Made by a program: the position numbers and the translations under genes. Below, piece after piece: positions 1 to 12,541 of a stretch of DNA of 64,000 nucleotides. Source of the DNA: Fratercula arctica (lineage: Eukaryota; Chordata; Aves; Charadriiformes; Alcidae); the NCBI GenBank assembly GCA_947846985.1, contig CANTUZ010000008.1, forward strand, positions 41,868,817-41,932,816, read 5' to 3'. The first letter of the stretch is position 1. Every line of letters starts with the position of its first letter. Below the pieces are notes generated by a model. The model did not search any database, was not told where the DNA came from, and was given only the letters and a program-made list of their open reading frames with translations.

Positions 1-1042
1 CCCAAACCAAACATAGGACTATACCAGCTGAACCACAACAAAGTCCTGCTCCATTCGGCATTTATTTCAAAGTGTTCTTACAGTGAAAACAACAACATAA
101 GGACAGGAGCAGTTTCAAAAAAACAGCATTTCTGGAAAATGGCTTTTGGATCTTGGTATAAAATCCATTTCTGCTGGCGAGTCTTCTTCAGTTTCTCATT
201 TCTGATCTGGAGTGCATGATTGCAAACTTCCGCTTGTTGGTATTGAAGCAAATGTAGAATTGTTACACCTCACTTTTCATCTGCAACACAGGATTCACAG
301 TCACTTGTTTGCCTCTATGCTTCCCCAAGTTTACATTAATTTCTGCATTATCTTGCAAATTGCCTTTTTATTTCAAACTCCCCAAAGATCTAGTCATCTT
401 ACTCGTACGGCTGCCTTGTCTTCCTCATGTCATTTCATTCTTTTAACTTTCATTTCTACCCTCAGCTGTCACACCAACACCTGAAATTGTTTCATTTTTT
501 GTTGTGCTTCTGCCTTCAATCTGCATGCACTGAAGGCAATATTTGGCAAGAGCTGTCACACAGTAAAACTGGAAAAAAACCAACACAATTTTTACTCAAA
601 GGAACTGCAGTTACTAAAGGCATTTAATATGTTTTTAAAGATCCTTTCTATGTGAACACAGCCATTGCTGCACATCAGATAAAAGGCCTGTAATGTTTCA
701 GCCATAAACTGTATCTCTGGACCCCCTTTGTGTTTGCCCTGAAGGAAATCCTAATAAGATCTCCAACTTCCAGCCCCTAACTGATGAAAAAATCTGTAAT
801 ACTCTGCCTCCTGATCAGACTCAGAAATTCAGTGGAATCACACTGGCAATTTTTTAGCTATTACAGAGATCATTTTTCTATGCTATGGAGAAAAACAAAG
901 GACACATTCAGGATTGCAGTTCAACTACATAAAGTAATGCTCACTGAGACGTATCAAATGTCATTCCTCTCCCAATTTCTATCATTCTCACAATTAAACA
1001 CATACTTATCCTTTTTCTGGAGTCGAAAAAACGTTATGTTAA

Positions 1043-1062
1043 ATATATATATATATATATAT
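1043..1062. repeat. (TA)n microsatellite
   Basis: About ten uninterrupted AT/TA units within intron 9. Confidence 0.9.
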
Positions 1063-1986
1063 GGTGATAAATTTCAATAAAAAGATAACGGCATCCCTGA
1101 TTCTGTTCTCTCAGGATTATCTTCAGATGAATAGCTTGTTAAAACAATATCTTATTTATTCAGAATAGAAACATTTAAAAGAAAACTCATTTTAAAATTA
1201 AGAGACATCTTACACAAACACCTACTCTACATTCAGTTATCAATACACCATCCAGAAAGACTGGCAAGTCGAAAATACTTCCAGTCCTTTCACTGGTGCC
1301 AAGTCTCCTACTGGAACCCAGAGGCATTACTGCCCTGAGGGAACCCTATAGAGAAATTCAAGTTTTCTGATGCCTCATCTTTTGAGTCAGCTCATAGTAC
1401 TCCCTTCTCAGTCCTGTCAGTGAAGCAAAAGCTCAACTCGATTCCTGAAGCATTTCAGTATTGCCATCGATGTCTAGGATACACAGTGAGGACAACTTCC
1501 ATGGGAAACACCTTCTATGGCAGACAACCACATTTGCATGAAAAGAGGAAGAAAAAAATGTGCCGCAAGAGCGTAATTAAAACAGGCGACATAATCATGT
1601 TTGAGAAGCAGGATCCTAACTCCACATTTCCATGACTAAGTTAAGTTCTGTGCAATTTTTTTCATCCAAGGTTTTATTGCTAATACAAACACACACTATT
1701 TGTATATGTCTGTGACCTTAATACTGCCTTAATCACATTTTTTGGAGGCTTCTATCAAATTCATGAGTACATTATCGCAAAAAATTTCCTTTTCTGGCTC
1801 AGAATCTAATGAGAATGTAAAGAACAAAGCCGAAGATAAATTGCTATCATTACAGAAACTCAAAAGAGTAAAACTTAAATATTTCAGATTTTTTTTCTTT
1901 TTAATGTAAGACTTAAAAATTTTAACTTATAATACTACATAAAGGACACATGGATAAACCAGCACAGAATTACCTGGATATTCCTC

Positions 1987-2020
1987 GGGGGGTGGGGGAA
2001 GAGAGGGGGGAAGGGGAAGA
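1987..2020 (+). repeat. G-rich run, potential G-quadruplex
   Basis: Runs of six, five, six and four G separated by short purine or T spacers, surrounded by AT-rich sequence. On the SPAG16 sense (minus) strand it reads as a C-rich tract. Confidence 0.7.
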
Positions 2021-5000
2021 AACAACCACGGAAAGCAGCCTTCAAAGTAACAGCTGAGAGCAGAGCTTATGTGTACTGGGTGTGCAGCTGAAGTACATTA
2101 AGAGGATATAAATACAAGCAGATCAACCTTTCATTCCTAAAACAGAGGCATGCTCTTGTGTAGCTAAAAATAATAGCCAAATTAGAGTTGATTCAGACTC
2201 ATCAAAAAGATAGCACTAATAAAATCAAAGCTCAGCTGTGTCATTAACATACGGACTAGAACAACGCAATGACATACTGAAGTGACTCACATACATTTGA
2301 CTGGGAAGAGAAACAAAAAGGTTACCCTTTTGTTTCCTCTCATTACTTTTTTTACAGTAACTTACTTCTGACACCAAATTCATGCTGAATGAATTCAATT
2401 AGTAAAAAGAATTTTAAAAGTAATAAAACCAGGCTTTGTAACATTAGGAGCAACATTTATAGCTCCAAAGTCTCCGACTTAAAAGTTGTCCTGACGTTCA
2501 TAAATTATTTAAGAAAACAAACTTTCTGTTCCAAAGGAATAGAAAGAGATTGTTTCGAAAGGTATTAAATTTAAGACAACCGAAAGCACCGCTGAGTAGC
2601 TGATGTGGCTGAATAGGAGGAGTCTCCTGCAGAGGTTGGCATGTTGGGACTAAGCTCCCGACCACGCTTTGGCACGTGCAGCCTCTCTCACTGCCAGCGG
2701 GGCTGCCCGCTCGTACGCATTACCAGATGCTGGCTAGAAGCTTACGCTGTGTGTATCCTGATGAAAATGGAAATAAACTACCCACAGATTGTTAAAGAGC
2801 TCCTTGCTATGATTCTCGGACCCCAAATCAGTTAAATTAGCATCCAGGTTAAGAACAGATCTGAGTACATTAGTTTGGTTGGTTGTGGTTTTGGAGAGAA
2901 AACAGGAGCTGCGGAATACAACACAGGATGTCTCCAATTAACCTTAAATGTATTCCAAATATTGTCAGCCTTCCCCTCTCATTCTTTTTATGTTTACACA
3001 GTTTCTAAAATACTTAATTAGTACATAATAGGCTGTTTTCCATTAAAATAAAACAAAACTCTCTAACTAAACAACAGTGCCAACACAGCCCTCTCAGCTC
3101 CTCTTCATTGTTATTTCCAAACCTATTTTAGCCTGTGCAGGTATTTGAGATGAAAGTAAGTCTACATACACTGGTTGTTATAAGCTTTGGTGGCAGGCCA
3201 AAATTGGCCATGAACTATCAGTTTGCAAAACAGAGGAGAAGCTGGAGTCGCAAGATCATCAGACGAGGGGAAGTTTAGTCAACATCAGAGAACAGGAGCA
3301 GCAGAAGAAAAAGCTGCCAAAGCCTCATATCCTGGAACTCAAGAGAACATCTCTTGCAAATTACTACTACGTTTGGACAAAACCAACCATTTAACAACTG
3401 ACTGTATATCAAAAATTCCAAATACAATGCACTTAAAATGAGTATTTTTTTTTTTTTCCAAAGGATCATCTTTAAAAGAGATTAAACGGGAGCTATCTAC
3501 CTTCATTACTGTTTTTCTTGTTTGTCATAATGCAAAACTAAGGACTATATCTTGATGTTAACCAACCCTATGATCTATGCTGAAATACATAACTTAGGTA
3601 TTTTCCTTAACTATTACATTAACATGGATACGTGCTGCTCTTTCTAATTACTTTATCTGCCAGGTCCAACCCAGGGCATGCAGACCCTACAGCAGAGCAA
3701 CAATTTCTGCACGGAGTGTGAAGAAGGCGGCTTGGGAAATTTCTTTACTCTTTCCAGCACCCTTTTACAGCCATGTGCTGAGGCTACGGGCGTGAAAAAT
3801 GTAGACAAAGAGCTGAGACCGACGTCACAGCTACGTGCATTGTTCCTAAATTAGCTACAAGAGTTAAGTATTCTAAACAAAATTTTAAAAGATAATAATC
3901 ATTATACCTCAGAAGTGTGGAAATACAGTGTGCACAAAGCATTCTCACATTAACAGATACCACTGCTACACACGACTAAATTTTTAAAAACATTATGTAG
4001 AGTGATTTTTTTTCTTATTTGTTGTCTTACTTTTTAACCTATAAAAATCAGTGGAAATTTCTCGACAGATTCAAAATCACAGCAAACAATCTCAGTTTTA
4101 CTTCAAGAGAACAATTTCTTTACAGGTGCTACAGAAATCGGGTAGGTTTGCTTTCCAGCATGAGTGAAGCATTCCCGCAAAAATAAAAGCAGCTTCAGAT
4201 GTGTGGTAAATTTAATGCCTGATTGGCTGGCCCGCTTTGGATGAGGTACAATATATAGCCTTCTATACTAGCCTTTCAAACTTGTGGAAATAACTTTTTA
4301 ATTCAGCACCTTAGTTGAAAGAATTTAGAATACTTAGAAAGAGAGCAGAAGGAAGGAAGAGAAGGGTATCTGTTAGGGAGCAGAAAGGAGGACTGAAAGG
4401 AAACAGGAAAAAAAGCATTCTTTTAGATGAGATGTAAAACCACTCGAGTACAAAAAACCATACATTGTGCTTGTTCCCCCAAAGACAAAGCTCTGAGAAA
4501 TCACGGCCAAACTCCGCAGTAAGACATTAGACTGCACTAATATAAAAATGAATACTTTTGCAACATAATATGAAAACATTCTTAAGGTGTCTACAAAATT
4601 GTTTCCTGTTGTAGAGTGCACGCTGTTTAACAGCTGTGGTTTGGACAAGTGGTTGCCTTTAGCAGCAGCAGATTTGATCCACCTTTATTGTCTAAACATC
4701 ACCCTGACATTATTTCTGTTCCCCTGGCGCAAACCCCCGACCTGTATATCCATCATTACAGGTTGGTTTCCAGCAGAAATCCTTCAGCAAGGAACATTTC
4801 CTTAGGAATGGAAAACCCCTCACTTGCCAGGAGTGAAGATGTCGCCATTTGACAAGTGCTTGGTGATCTCTATAAAACGAGCTGGTGCTAAGGACAAAGA
4901 AAGTAGGAATGCAGGTGGAGGGCAGCAACCTCAAAGGATCTCAGACAGCACAGAAAGGCCAACAATAGCTCCTCTCCATCCCAGTCATGTTTCTCCTGAA

Positions 5001-6763
5001 ACTGAGGAGATTATAAATTTTCATTACTCCATCAGACCTCAGTCTCCCTGCTGACAGATTTCACTTTGGTTATTGCATGTAAGAGAAGATAAGATCAACA
5101 AGTCCACCATTATACAACAACTAGTTTTAATCATGAGCAAAGCTGTCAGGCCTAGATTTGAACCGGAAATCCAATTATGAAAAGTCCTGTGCCCTATTAA
5201 CATCATCTTCATAGTATGTGACACTCCAACGAAAAACAATTAAATTTTCCAGAGGAAATAGTCTGATTATTAATTCATAAACTGTTTGGAATACAGTCTT
5301 AGCATTTTATTTCATTTCATTGAATTCAAACAAAAACAATTAAGACTTTACTTTCTACTCCCAGAAGTACTGTTGGAATATGCAAGACAAACAAGCCTGA
5401 GCACGATGAGCAGTGCGTGTTCCTGCCCGCGTACTTACGGCATGTTAGAGACATTCGTTACCATGAAAACTAAATGCTAATGTGTAACTTAGTATAGAAC
5501 AGTTAATTTAAAATACAAATACCACAGTTAGTGAGCACCTGAGCCCTTCCTTCCAGATTTTAGGGGTCTGAGCGCTTACTTCGTATTTCAATCACATTTC
5601 AGTAATTGGAAAGGGATCCAGTTTCATGCACGAGTAATTTAAGATGAACTACGCCAAAAATGGAAAACCAAAGAACAATTAGTATTGTTAACTTCGGGCT
5701 CATTCAATCTACTGGGTTTTGTGTAAGTACATCGTGCAGTAGTTCACATATCGCCCTGCCTTTTACCCACACCCCCAAACACCAGTTTAAGTGAACAGCC
5801 AAATTTTTTATTGTGAATGTTTCTTCTGGAAGAATATTTCTTTAAAAATAAAGTCGTGATTATTCCCCCAGTTCAAATACATTTACCACTCTGAACATTT
5901 TGACTTGCAATTGTATATCAATTACAAGTAACTTATTAACATTTTATATGTATTTTATCAATACCCAAAAATACCAAACCAGATCACTGCTTTGTTGTAC
6001 TGGAAACTAAAACTATGTATATAGGGTTCCAAAGTTATTACGTAACTCTTTCTACCTCTTGCATGATAGATTTTTTATTATGAAACTGACCTTAACTAAC
6101 AGAAGAATTATAATCGGAAATAGACTTCCATGGAATTTAGTTTTTTCCCCCCCTCACACAAAAAATCCCTTCTTAAAAATAATCGATGTTTTTCAAGTGT
6201 AATGAACTTTGCGTCAATGACATCATAACCACGCAAGGGTGGACTGCTACACAAAAGGAAATAGGTTCTGTTTTACCTCAAACCAGGACAGTCTTGTGCA
6301 GTGCATTTCAATGATACTTAGTGATTCCCCTTTCCTTTAAATGAACAGACACCTTGGCAAAAGCTAAACATTCCAAAGAGCATTACAATTGCGCACTTCC
6401 AGCAAGAAGTTGTACTGGCAGAATCCCGCGTGGTGGGATTTCCCCTGAGCTTACTTTAAAAACTGCGCTGTAAGCGCTGTATACATTTCTTAGTGAAGGA
6501 AGAAGTACAACTGAACCATTCTCCTCCTTGACCCCTCCAAAATTCCCAGCTGATTTCCAAGACAAATTTTAAGGCCTTGACACTTTAATGAAAGGGAAAA
6601 CAAAGCATTAGTCCAGAGTTAATGAAATTACTCAGTGATGGTCTCAAATGCCAAACAATGCTGATGTTACTGATAGTTGTAGAGGCATCGTTCCACCACC
6701 TGATGTGTGTGCTTTGTATGGAGGCTCTTGTTCTGTTGTCAAGTTGCCTCTTAAATCAGATAA

Positions 6764-6768
<5 letters not shown>

Positions 6769-6799
<31 letters not shown>
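6769..6799. repeat. Poly-T tract, 31 bases
   Basis: Uninterrupted T run on the plus strand, poly-A in the SPAG16 sense. No recognisable retroelement body adjoins it. Confidence 0.9.
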
Positions 6800-6802
<3 letters not shown>

Positions 6803-8159
6803 TTTTCTCAGCACCATTCAAAGGTTTTTTCTTAGATTAAATATAATTTCAGTAGCTCCCTTTTCCAGGAAACCGAAGCATGTGCATATAAAAAATTAGC
6901 AATTTTATTATCAGCAGTTTTTGCAAATGACTGTAGCAAGAGTGAGATTCAGTCTCACAGAAGATGGGCTATTATTCTAAAATCTGTTATTATTTACACT
7001 CAACTACAGAAAGAAATATATGAATATGCAAAGCACATCTACAATTAGAATTAGGATCGAAAGCATCTTACTTTCCAACGTTCTTCTGTATTTGTTTTCA
7101 GTCTCGGGGGCCTCTTATTTTATTATTCTTAGCAGCATGTAATGACTCAAAACAAGCGATGTACTTTAGCACACAGAAACCCTTTGTACGCTCTGCAAGG
7201 TAATTTTATCAAGGACTAACGCCTTCAAATATCAAACAGTCTATTTCTAGAAATGCACAGCTTTGGGTGTCTTGATTTAACAAAGCTGCAGTGATTGATG
7301 GAAAATTATATCCATGTTGTCTTTTATGAATTTTTGTTACAGATATATGAATATTGTTTTATATATTGTAGCTAACATTCTTAAACAGTTTCTTGTTTTC
7401 TCCATGCAGGCCTGTCATTTAAAAACACATTTTTAGGCAAAGCCTAAAACTAACGCCATCATCACATGATGTATTACATACAGAATATCACACACAAATC
7501 AAAAATAAAGTGCAGATTTCATCTAAAATGTTCTTTCTTTCTACCATTTTCAAGTCTATAGTAGTTTTTAAAAAAATATTGTCTAACAAAATGTAATTCT
7601 TTTAAATTAAATTGCGTCAAAATCAACTAGAGAACACTTTTTAGCTTACGTCCAGTTAAGCTTGGATCATGTTCTTAACATTTGAGTCGCAGAACATTAA
7701 TTCCATAAGTAGAAGAGGCATCATATTGTACAGATACGTATTCTTTGCTGGTTAACACCCACTATCACCACAGTAAGACCCAGCTCCCACTGTGGATCTG
7801 ATGACTGTCCCACCGGAGCAGTAGCTGCTTGTACTTGTTCTAGAGATATAGCCACGCTCATCAGCGCACAAACACACATTTGCTGGCTGGCAGATCTTCC
7901 AAATGCTTTTCCAAGCACTAACGTTGAGTCTTTCCCCTTTCCCCAGTCATCTAGTCTAACAGGAATTATAACAACTTATTTAGATACTACTATTCTTCAA
8001 TAGAAAGTTGGAAGTGGCCTGCTAGTTTAGGACAAGGCAGAAAGTTTCTTCCCTTAAGTACAACTTTTTTTGGGAAATCAGACTAATAATGACAGCTAGA
8101 GAGCTAAACAGATCCTGTGCTGGTCAATCAGTACAGCTCCTTTCCCAAGGGGACAACTG

Positions 8160-9030
8160 CACCTATGTTATTCCTCAGAAAAATCTGTCTATCCTGTTCC
8201 AGTAACACAAACTCCCTAAGTAATCTATTCCAGTGCTTCACTATATTTACCACCATAGATTTTGTTTATTACATAATCCGAACCTTTCTTATTGGATTTC
8301 TACTTCATTACTTCTTGTTTTAACAGGCTGTTTTGTTGGGTTTTTGTTAAAACAGAATTCTTTAGCTTTTAAGGATGTATCCTCTCTCCTGACAGTGTTC
8401 TTTGCTGTAGATCATGCAATTTCACTTTTCACCTTTTTGTTGACAGTTGTGCTTCATAGCCTTCTCATCATTCTTATTGCTCTATTGTAGATGCTCCGCT
8501 TGTCTCCTGAAGAGCTGTGATCAAATCAAACACAATACTGGAGCCAAAGCTACGTGCCACCTGAACAAAGCAAGAATATTCCACATCCCCCATACAATAT
8601 TCCTGTTTACACTGCAGTATGGCGTTCAGCTATTCTGCAATATCATGTCCTCATTGACTCATGCTAAGCTTGTTTTATACAACAAACCCTAGAGTCTATT
8701 CTAAATAAAAGCTATTTTATCAAAAATCTTTTATCAACTGTTTCTTATCTTCTTGTTCTGTATTTGTACATTTGATCATTTCTTAGAGTGTTGTAACTTC
8801 TTCTTGCATTGCATGTTATTTCTTCAGATCAATTCTCCAACAGGTCAAGTTTTGAACTGTAATCCTGTCCTCAACTGCACTTGAAGTTCCAGCCCCACCA
8901 AACCCAGTTCACTTGGTCCGCAAATTTAGTCACTATATTTTCTGTGCCATTTTTCAGATCTTCAGTGACAACATATCCTGGCAAAAGCCCATTCAATATA
9001 CCTGTGAATTTCCAATCTGTTTTCCATTAA
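8160..9030 (-). mobile_element. Ancient CR1/L3-like LINE remnant
   Basis: This strongly diverged copy is read antisense on the plus strand. Collinear landmarks of the CR1 3' half can be followed: ATTCCAGTGCTTCACTAT near 8228, the TTGACTCATGCTAAGCTTGTT segment near 8655, the ATCAATTCTCCAACAGGTCAA segment near 8829 and TCCGCAAATTTAGTCACTAT near 8917. The order matches an antisense CR1 with its 3' end at the low coordinate. It may extend to about 9.5 kb, but the resemblance fades. It is much older than the other CR1 copies in the window and has no usable ORF. Confidence 0.65.
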
Positions 9031-12000
9031 CTTCGGAAAGTTTCCATCAGGCTAGATTTCATTTCATTTGAAACACAGACGACATATTTTCTTTTCCCTT
9101 CTCTAGACTGCAGTCTTGTATCTTTGTAACTGGTATTAATTTTCTTAGCTATCTGTCTGGAGTTTTACTATACCAGTGAGGGACCGCAGAAATAAGCATT
9201 CCCAGTATTATCTGGCAGTCATCTTCTCTCTACTGAATACCTAATCAGTGCTTTCTTAGTAACCTTACTACAAACACAGAATGATTGCCTATTTCATTTA
9301 TGACCCTTCCTAACTATTTTGGGACCTCATCTTTCCAATTCTGTCCAAATATGCCTGTCCTCATTTATATTCAAGCTCAATTATCTGATTAAGTAATCAT
9401 TTGGTTTTAGCTTCCCTTCTGTTTGAGAGCACAAAACCAGTAGCTCTTCTGAATTTGCAGGCTTCCTTCCACAGAACTGAGGAGAAACTCGGGTTTTATG
9501 CATGTATAGATGGGCTATTTTGACCCAAAGTCTTACTAGTTACAAAAGTTATTATGTTAGTCTCATCATTGGATTTTACTTTTGTATTTTTTTAATATAC
9601 CATTGGTGATAATTTCAAAATCTGTTCCACAGGAACAGACAGCGCGTTCAACTCCACAAATGTCCAATGCACCTTTTGATAAAGTTTTTCACCAAATAAA
9701 ACTTCAGAAAATGAAATAGGGTTGTAATACATTATATGTGGAAATAGAATTTACTCAACATAAAGAAGCTGCAATCACCCTGCTAATAACTAATAAAAGC
9801 AATCAAACATAGAATGTACTCTGTGAGTACCTGAGAGAATAAAAATATAAAAATAGGAAAAGTATATTTCAACAGGATAATGAAAATCACATTATCAAAG
9901 GTTCTCTACAATTTTAATGACCTCTGTGTGCATTTTAATTAATTTAAATGTTTAAAGCAGTACTCTATGCACATTTTTAATCTAAGAATATTTAAGCTAT
10001 TGATACTGGCTTACTAAGGGCTAGATTTGTAAACAGTTTAGCCTAATTGCTTGTTACTGTATAATTTAATTGAGTCTTGTAACAAAGATTTTAAAATCAA
10101 GAGAATACATTCTCTCTCAGAAAAATTCCAGTTGCTTTTTCATTGTTCCAGTGATAAACTTCAAACCAAAGGGGCCTTAGGTTTTAAATTACGTGTCAGC
10201 TTTTACAGGGTATTACAATAACACAATATATGTCTGCCCTTGAAGTAAATGTTCTAGCTCAGCTATGAGTCATATTTGCACCTACTTAAAAATAAGCACA
10301 GGCATTTGTTAGATCACTATTTAGCTACAAGACACAGAAAAAATTTTAAATCATTTTCATCACCATAGTTCACTCCTCTGTAACATTACAGTTAATACAA
10401 ACATTTATAATTTTGTCCCAAGGATACAATTTCATGACAATATATTTGCTTTTTACTGAACTGGATGTAATCCAAATGCCTATACTTAATTCTTTTGACT
10501 GGAACAAATACTCAGACAACTACATTGTTGAGTAAGAATGCACTATTTTTAAAAAATAACCTAGATTCGAACTGTAGTTCAATAGATGTGCAATACAGGA
10601 CTGAGTTCTGTGAGTATCTGTGTTTAAAACACAATTTTAACTCACCCCTTCGCCCTCTACAGACTCATCATTCCCTCTGCCATTTATTTCTAACAGCTTA
10701 AGAAATAAGACAATTCACACACAGTATCCAAGTTAGTATCCTTTGTGAAGAGAAAGGAAATATTTAGAAATAACTGATCCAGGAAATTTGAAGTGAAAAA
10801 AAGTTATTTTTCCATTGTTGGAAAACATGTTAGTCTCACACCTAAAGTTTTAGATTATTGTTTAGCCATAGTAAAATCTAGTATATTCAAACATGCTCAC
10901 ATTTTCTGATGTCTTATTTCTGGAGCTACTCCAGTTTTCTAATCCATTGATTAAATAAAGACATCAGGGCCGCCGGTAGGACTCACTTGGGAAACATAAG
11001 ATCTGCAGAAACACAGATGCTTGCCAGAACCAGTCAACTAACAGTGCTCAAAATTTCAAAGAACAAGAAAGAGCCAGACAGGCTGCATACTACCTGCATA
11101 GAGGGGGTGAAACATAACTCCACTGAAGTTTACTCTAAAAATCCTGATGACTTCAGTAGAAACAGGATTAAAAAAATAAGATTTCATAAGCCCAGAAATA
11201 CTTACCTGTAAACAAGTCAAAATAAAAAGAAGAGATACCTGTAAGAATCTAAGATGGAAGTTTCTAACCACTGAATGACGAACACGGAAAGTGCAGATGG
11301 ACTGACTGGCAGGTGCCTCAGTAATTGGTCAAATACCAGTAGGTGGGGAGACAGCACAGAGAAGTATTTCCAATAAGTGGTGAGAAGTGTTTTAGAAAGC
11401 AACAGAATATTTATTTATTGAGAGGTTCAGGAGAATGAGAAGGGATGAAAACAGAACTAAAATGGTATGTTTGTCAGAGAGGTGCACTGCCAGTGTCAGA
11501 CAGAAGAAATGCCTTTGCAAAAACAGACAGAAACGTACGAAAGAATAAATCACCATGGACATATTCATGTGGAGACAGGGAAAGACTGAAGCCAATTCCG
11601 ACTACATCAAGGTAAACTAAAGCTTTTTTTTCTTCTCAGAAAACAGTTTAAATTCTAACTATGGTTCTCAAACAAAAATAGGCCAGTATAACAGTTTTAA
11701 GAGCTTAAGAAATTTTAAATATTAGAATGTTTACCTTCATTTGGAAAAATAAAAAACACTGTTATATAGTCCCAAAATGCAACCTCAATAAATGAACCAA
11801 GTAGAATGAAGTAAGTAAACAAATTCCTTTCAACAATTAAAAAAAAAAAAATCAGTAATTAATTTTGATTTTGTACAACTTCCAAACTGAAACAGCAACA
11901 CACTTTCAGTATGCTTAAGTTTAGAAACTTTCACTGACTGCTAAGAAATCACCAATTTTTTGCCCTTAGTCTCCCAGATGTTAATACCTTTTAGACCCAG

Positions 12001-12392
12001 CTGAAAGAGACCGGTTGAAATGCTGGAGAAGTTTGCAAGCACTACAGAATAGGTCAGGATTTCTCCAGTTACAAAAATCATAACGGAAGAACAAGGATTT
12101 ATAGCCCATGCTCCTCCTCTGTAGGGTGATTACATCAGGCTCTTGAAAAGTAGCTTGCCAGCTTCAACTACTCTAAGTCCCTATTATTCCCTGAAAAATT
12201 AGTTACGATAGGAACTCGTATTAAAAATGAAAAAGTCTCTTACCTACCTGTGCTATTTACTTTTACTAAGGATTTGTCACTACATGACAGACTTCTTTCA
12301 GTCATGTTGGACAAGTGTTTCACCACAGCTTAGTAAAAATTTAAAGGATACTTCGTATTAGATACTGAGGAGCTGCAAAGAATGCTGCATAC
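9031..12392 (-). other. SPAG16 intron 9, part next to exon 9
   Basis: AT-rich unique intronic DNA. Apart from the recursive-splice-like pair near 11.2 kb and possible leftover of the old CR1 up to about 9.5 kb, I see nothing distinctive. Confidence 0.65.
11196..11240 (-). promoter_or_regulatory. Recursive-splice-like site pair in intron 9
   Basis: On the SPAG16 strand, a pyrimidine-rich tract ends TTGTTTACAG/GTAAGTA at 11206/11205, which is a 3' splice site fused directly to a near-perfect 5' splice site. Thirty-three bases upstream there is a second fused site, TTCTTACAG/GTATCT at 11239/11238. Such juxtaposed AG/GT signals act as recursive splice sites in some very long introns. This intron exceeds 12 kb. 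No use can be shown from sequence. Confidence 0.35.
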
Positions 12393-12541
12393 CTTTGGGT
12401 ATCTCTTGCCCATCTTCTTTGCGTCTTTGACTGGATCACATGAAGAGCTTTCAGCGTCAAGGACTTTATGCTGCCTGGCTGCCTGAAGAGCTTTCTGAGT
12501 GGGACCTTCCAGCCCTTTCTTTCTTTGACCTTCGTGGCCTG
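12393..12541 (-). CDS. SPAG16: SPAG16 exon 9, basic linker before the WD40 domain
   Basis: Two bases complete A252. Residues 253-301 follow, beginning [20 protein letters not shown] and ending [15 protein letters not shown] is identical to human and the surrounding basic linker matches in character. The acceptor is TTTTATAG/CAGGCC and the donor is CCAAAG/GTATGC, leaving in phase 0. The next human segment (the start of the WD40 propeller, RLHELPVSC-like) has no counterpart between here and base 1, so intron 9 is longer than 12.3 kb. Human SPAG16 is likewise spread over a very long locus. Confidence 0.96.

Larger units (their letters stand above)
1..8159 (-). other. SPAG16 intron 9, distal part in window
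   Basis: AT-rich unique sequence with no supported exon on either strand; short open frames here are random. It contains a TA microsatellite, a G-rich run and a 31-base T run, listed separately. I searched the minus strand for the next SPAG16 exon (the first WD40 segment) and found none. Confidence 0.7.

Noticed and set aside
5140..5185. tRNA-like B box (GGTTCAAATCT, minus strand)
   Set aside because: The T-arm does not pair, no A box lies at the right distance and no acceptor stem can be formed.
7721..7918. 65-codon minus-strand frame as the next SPAG16 exon
   Set aside because: It does not resemble the WD40 start of SPAG16 and lacks suitable splice sites.
10560..10585. Second B-box-like string (AGTTCGAATCT, minus strand)
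   Set aside because: Isolated motif without a cloverleaf.
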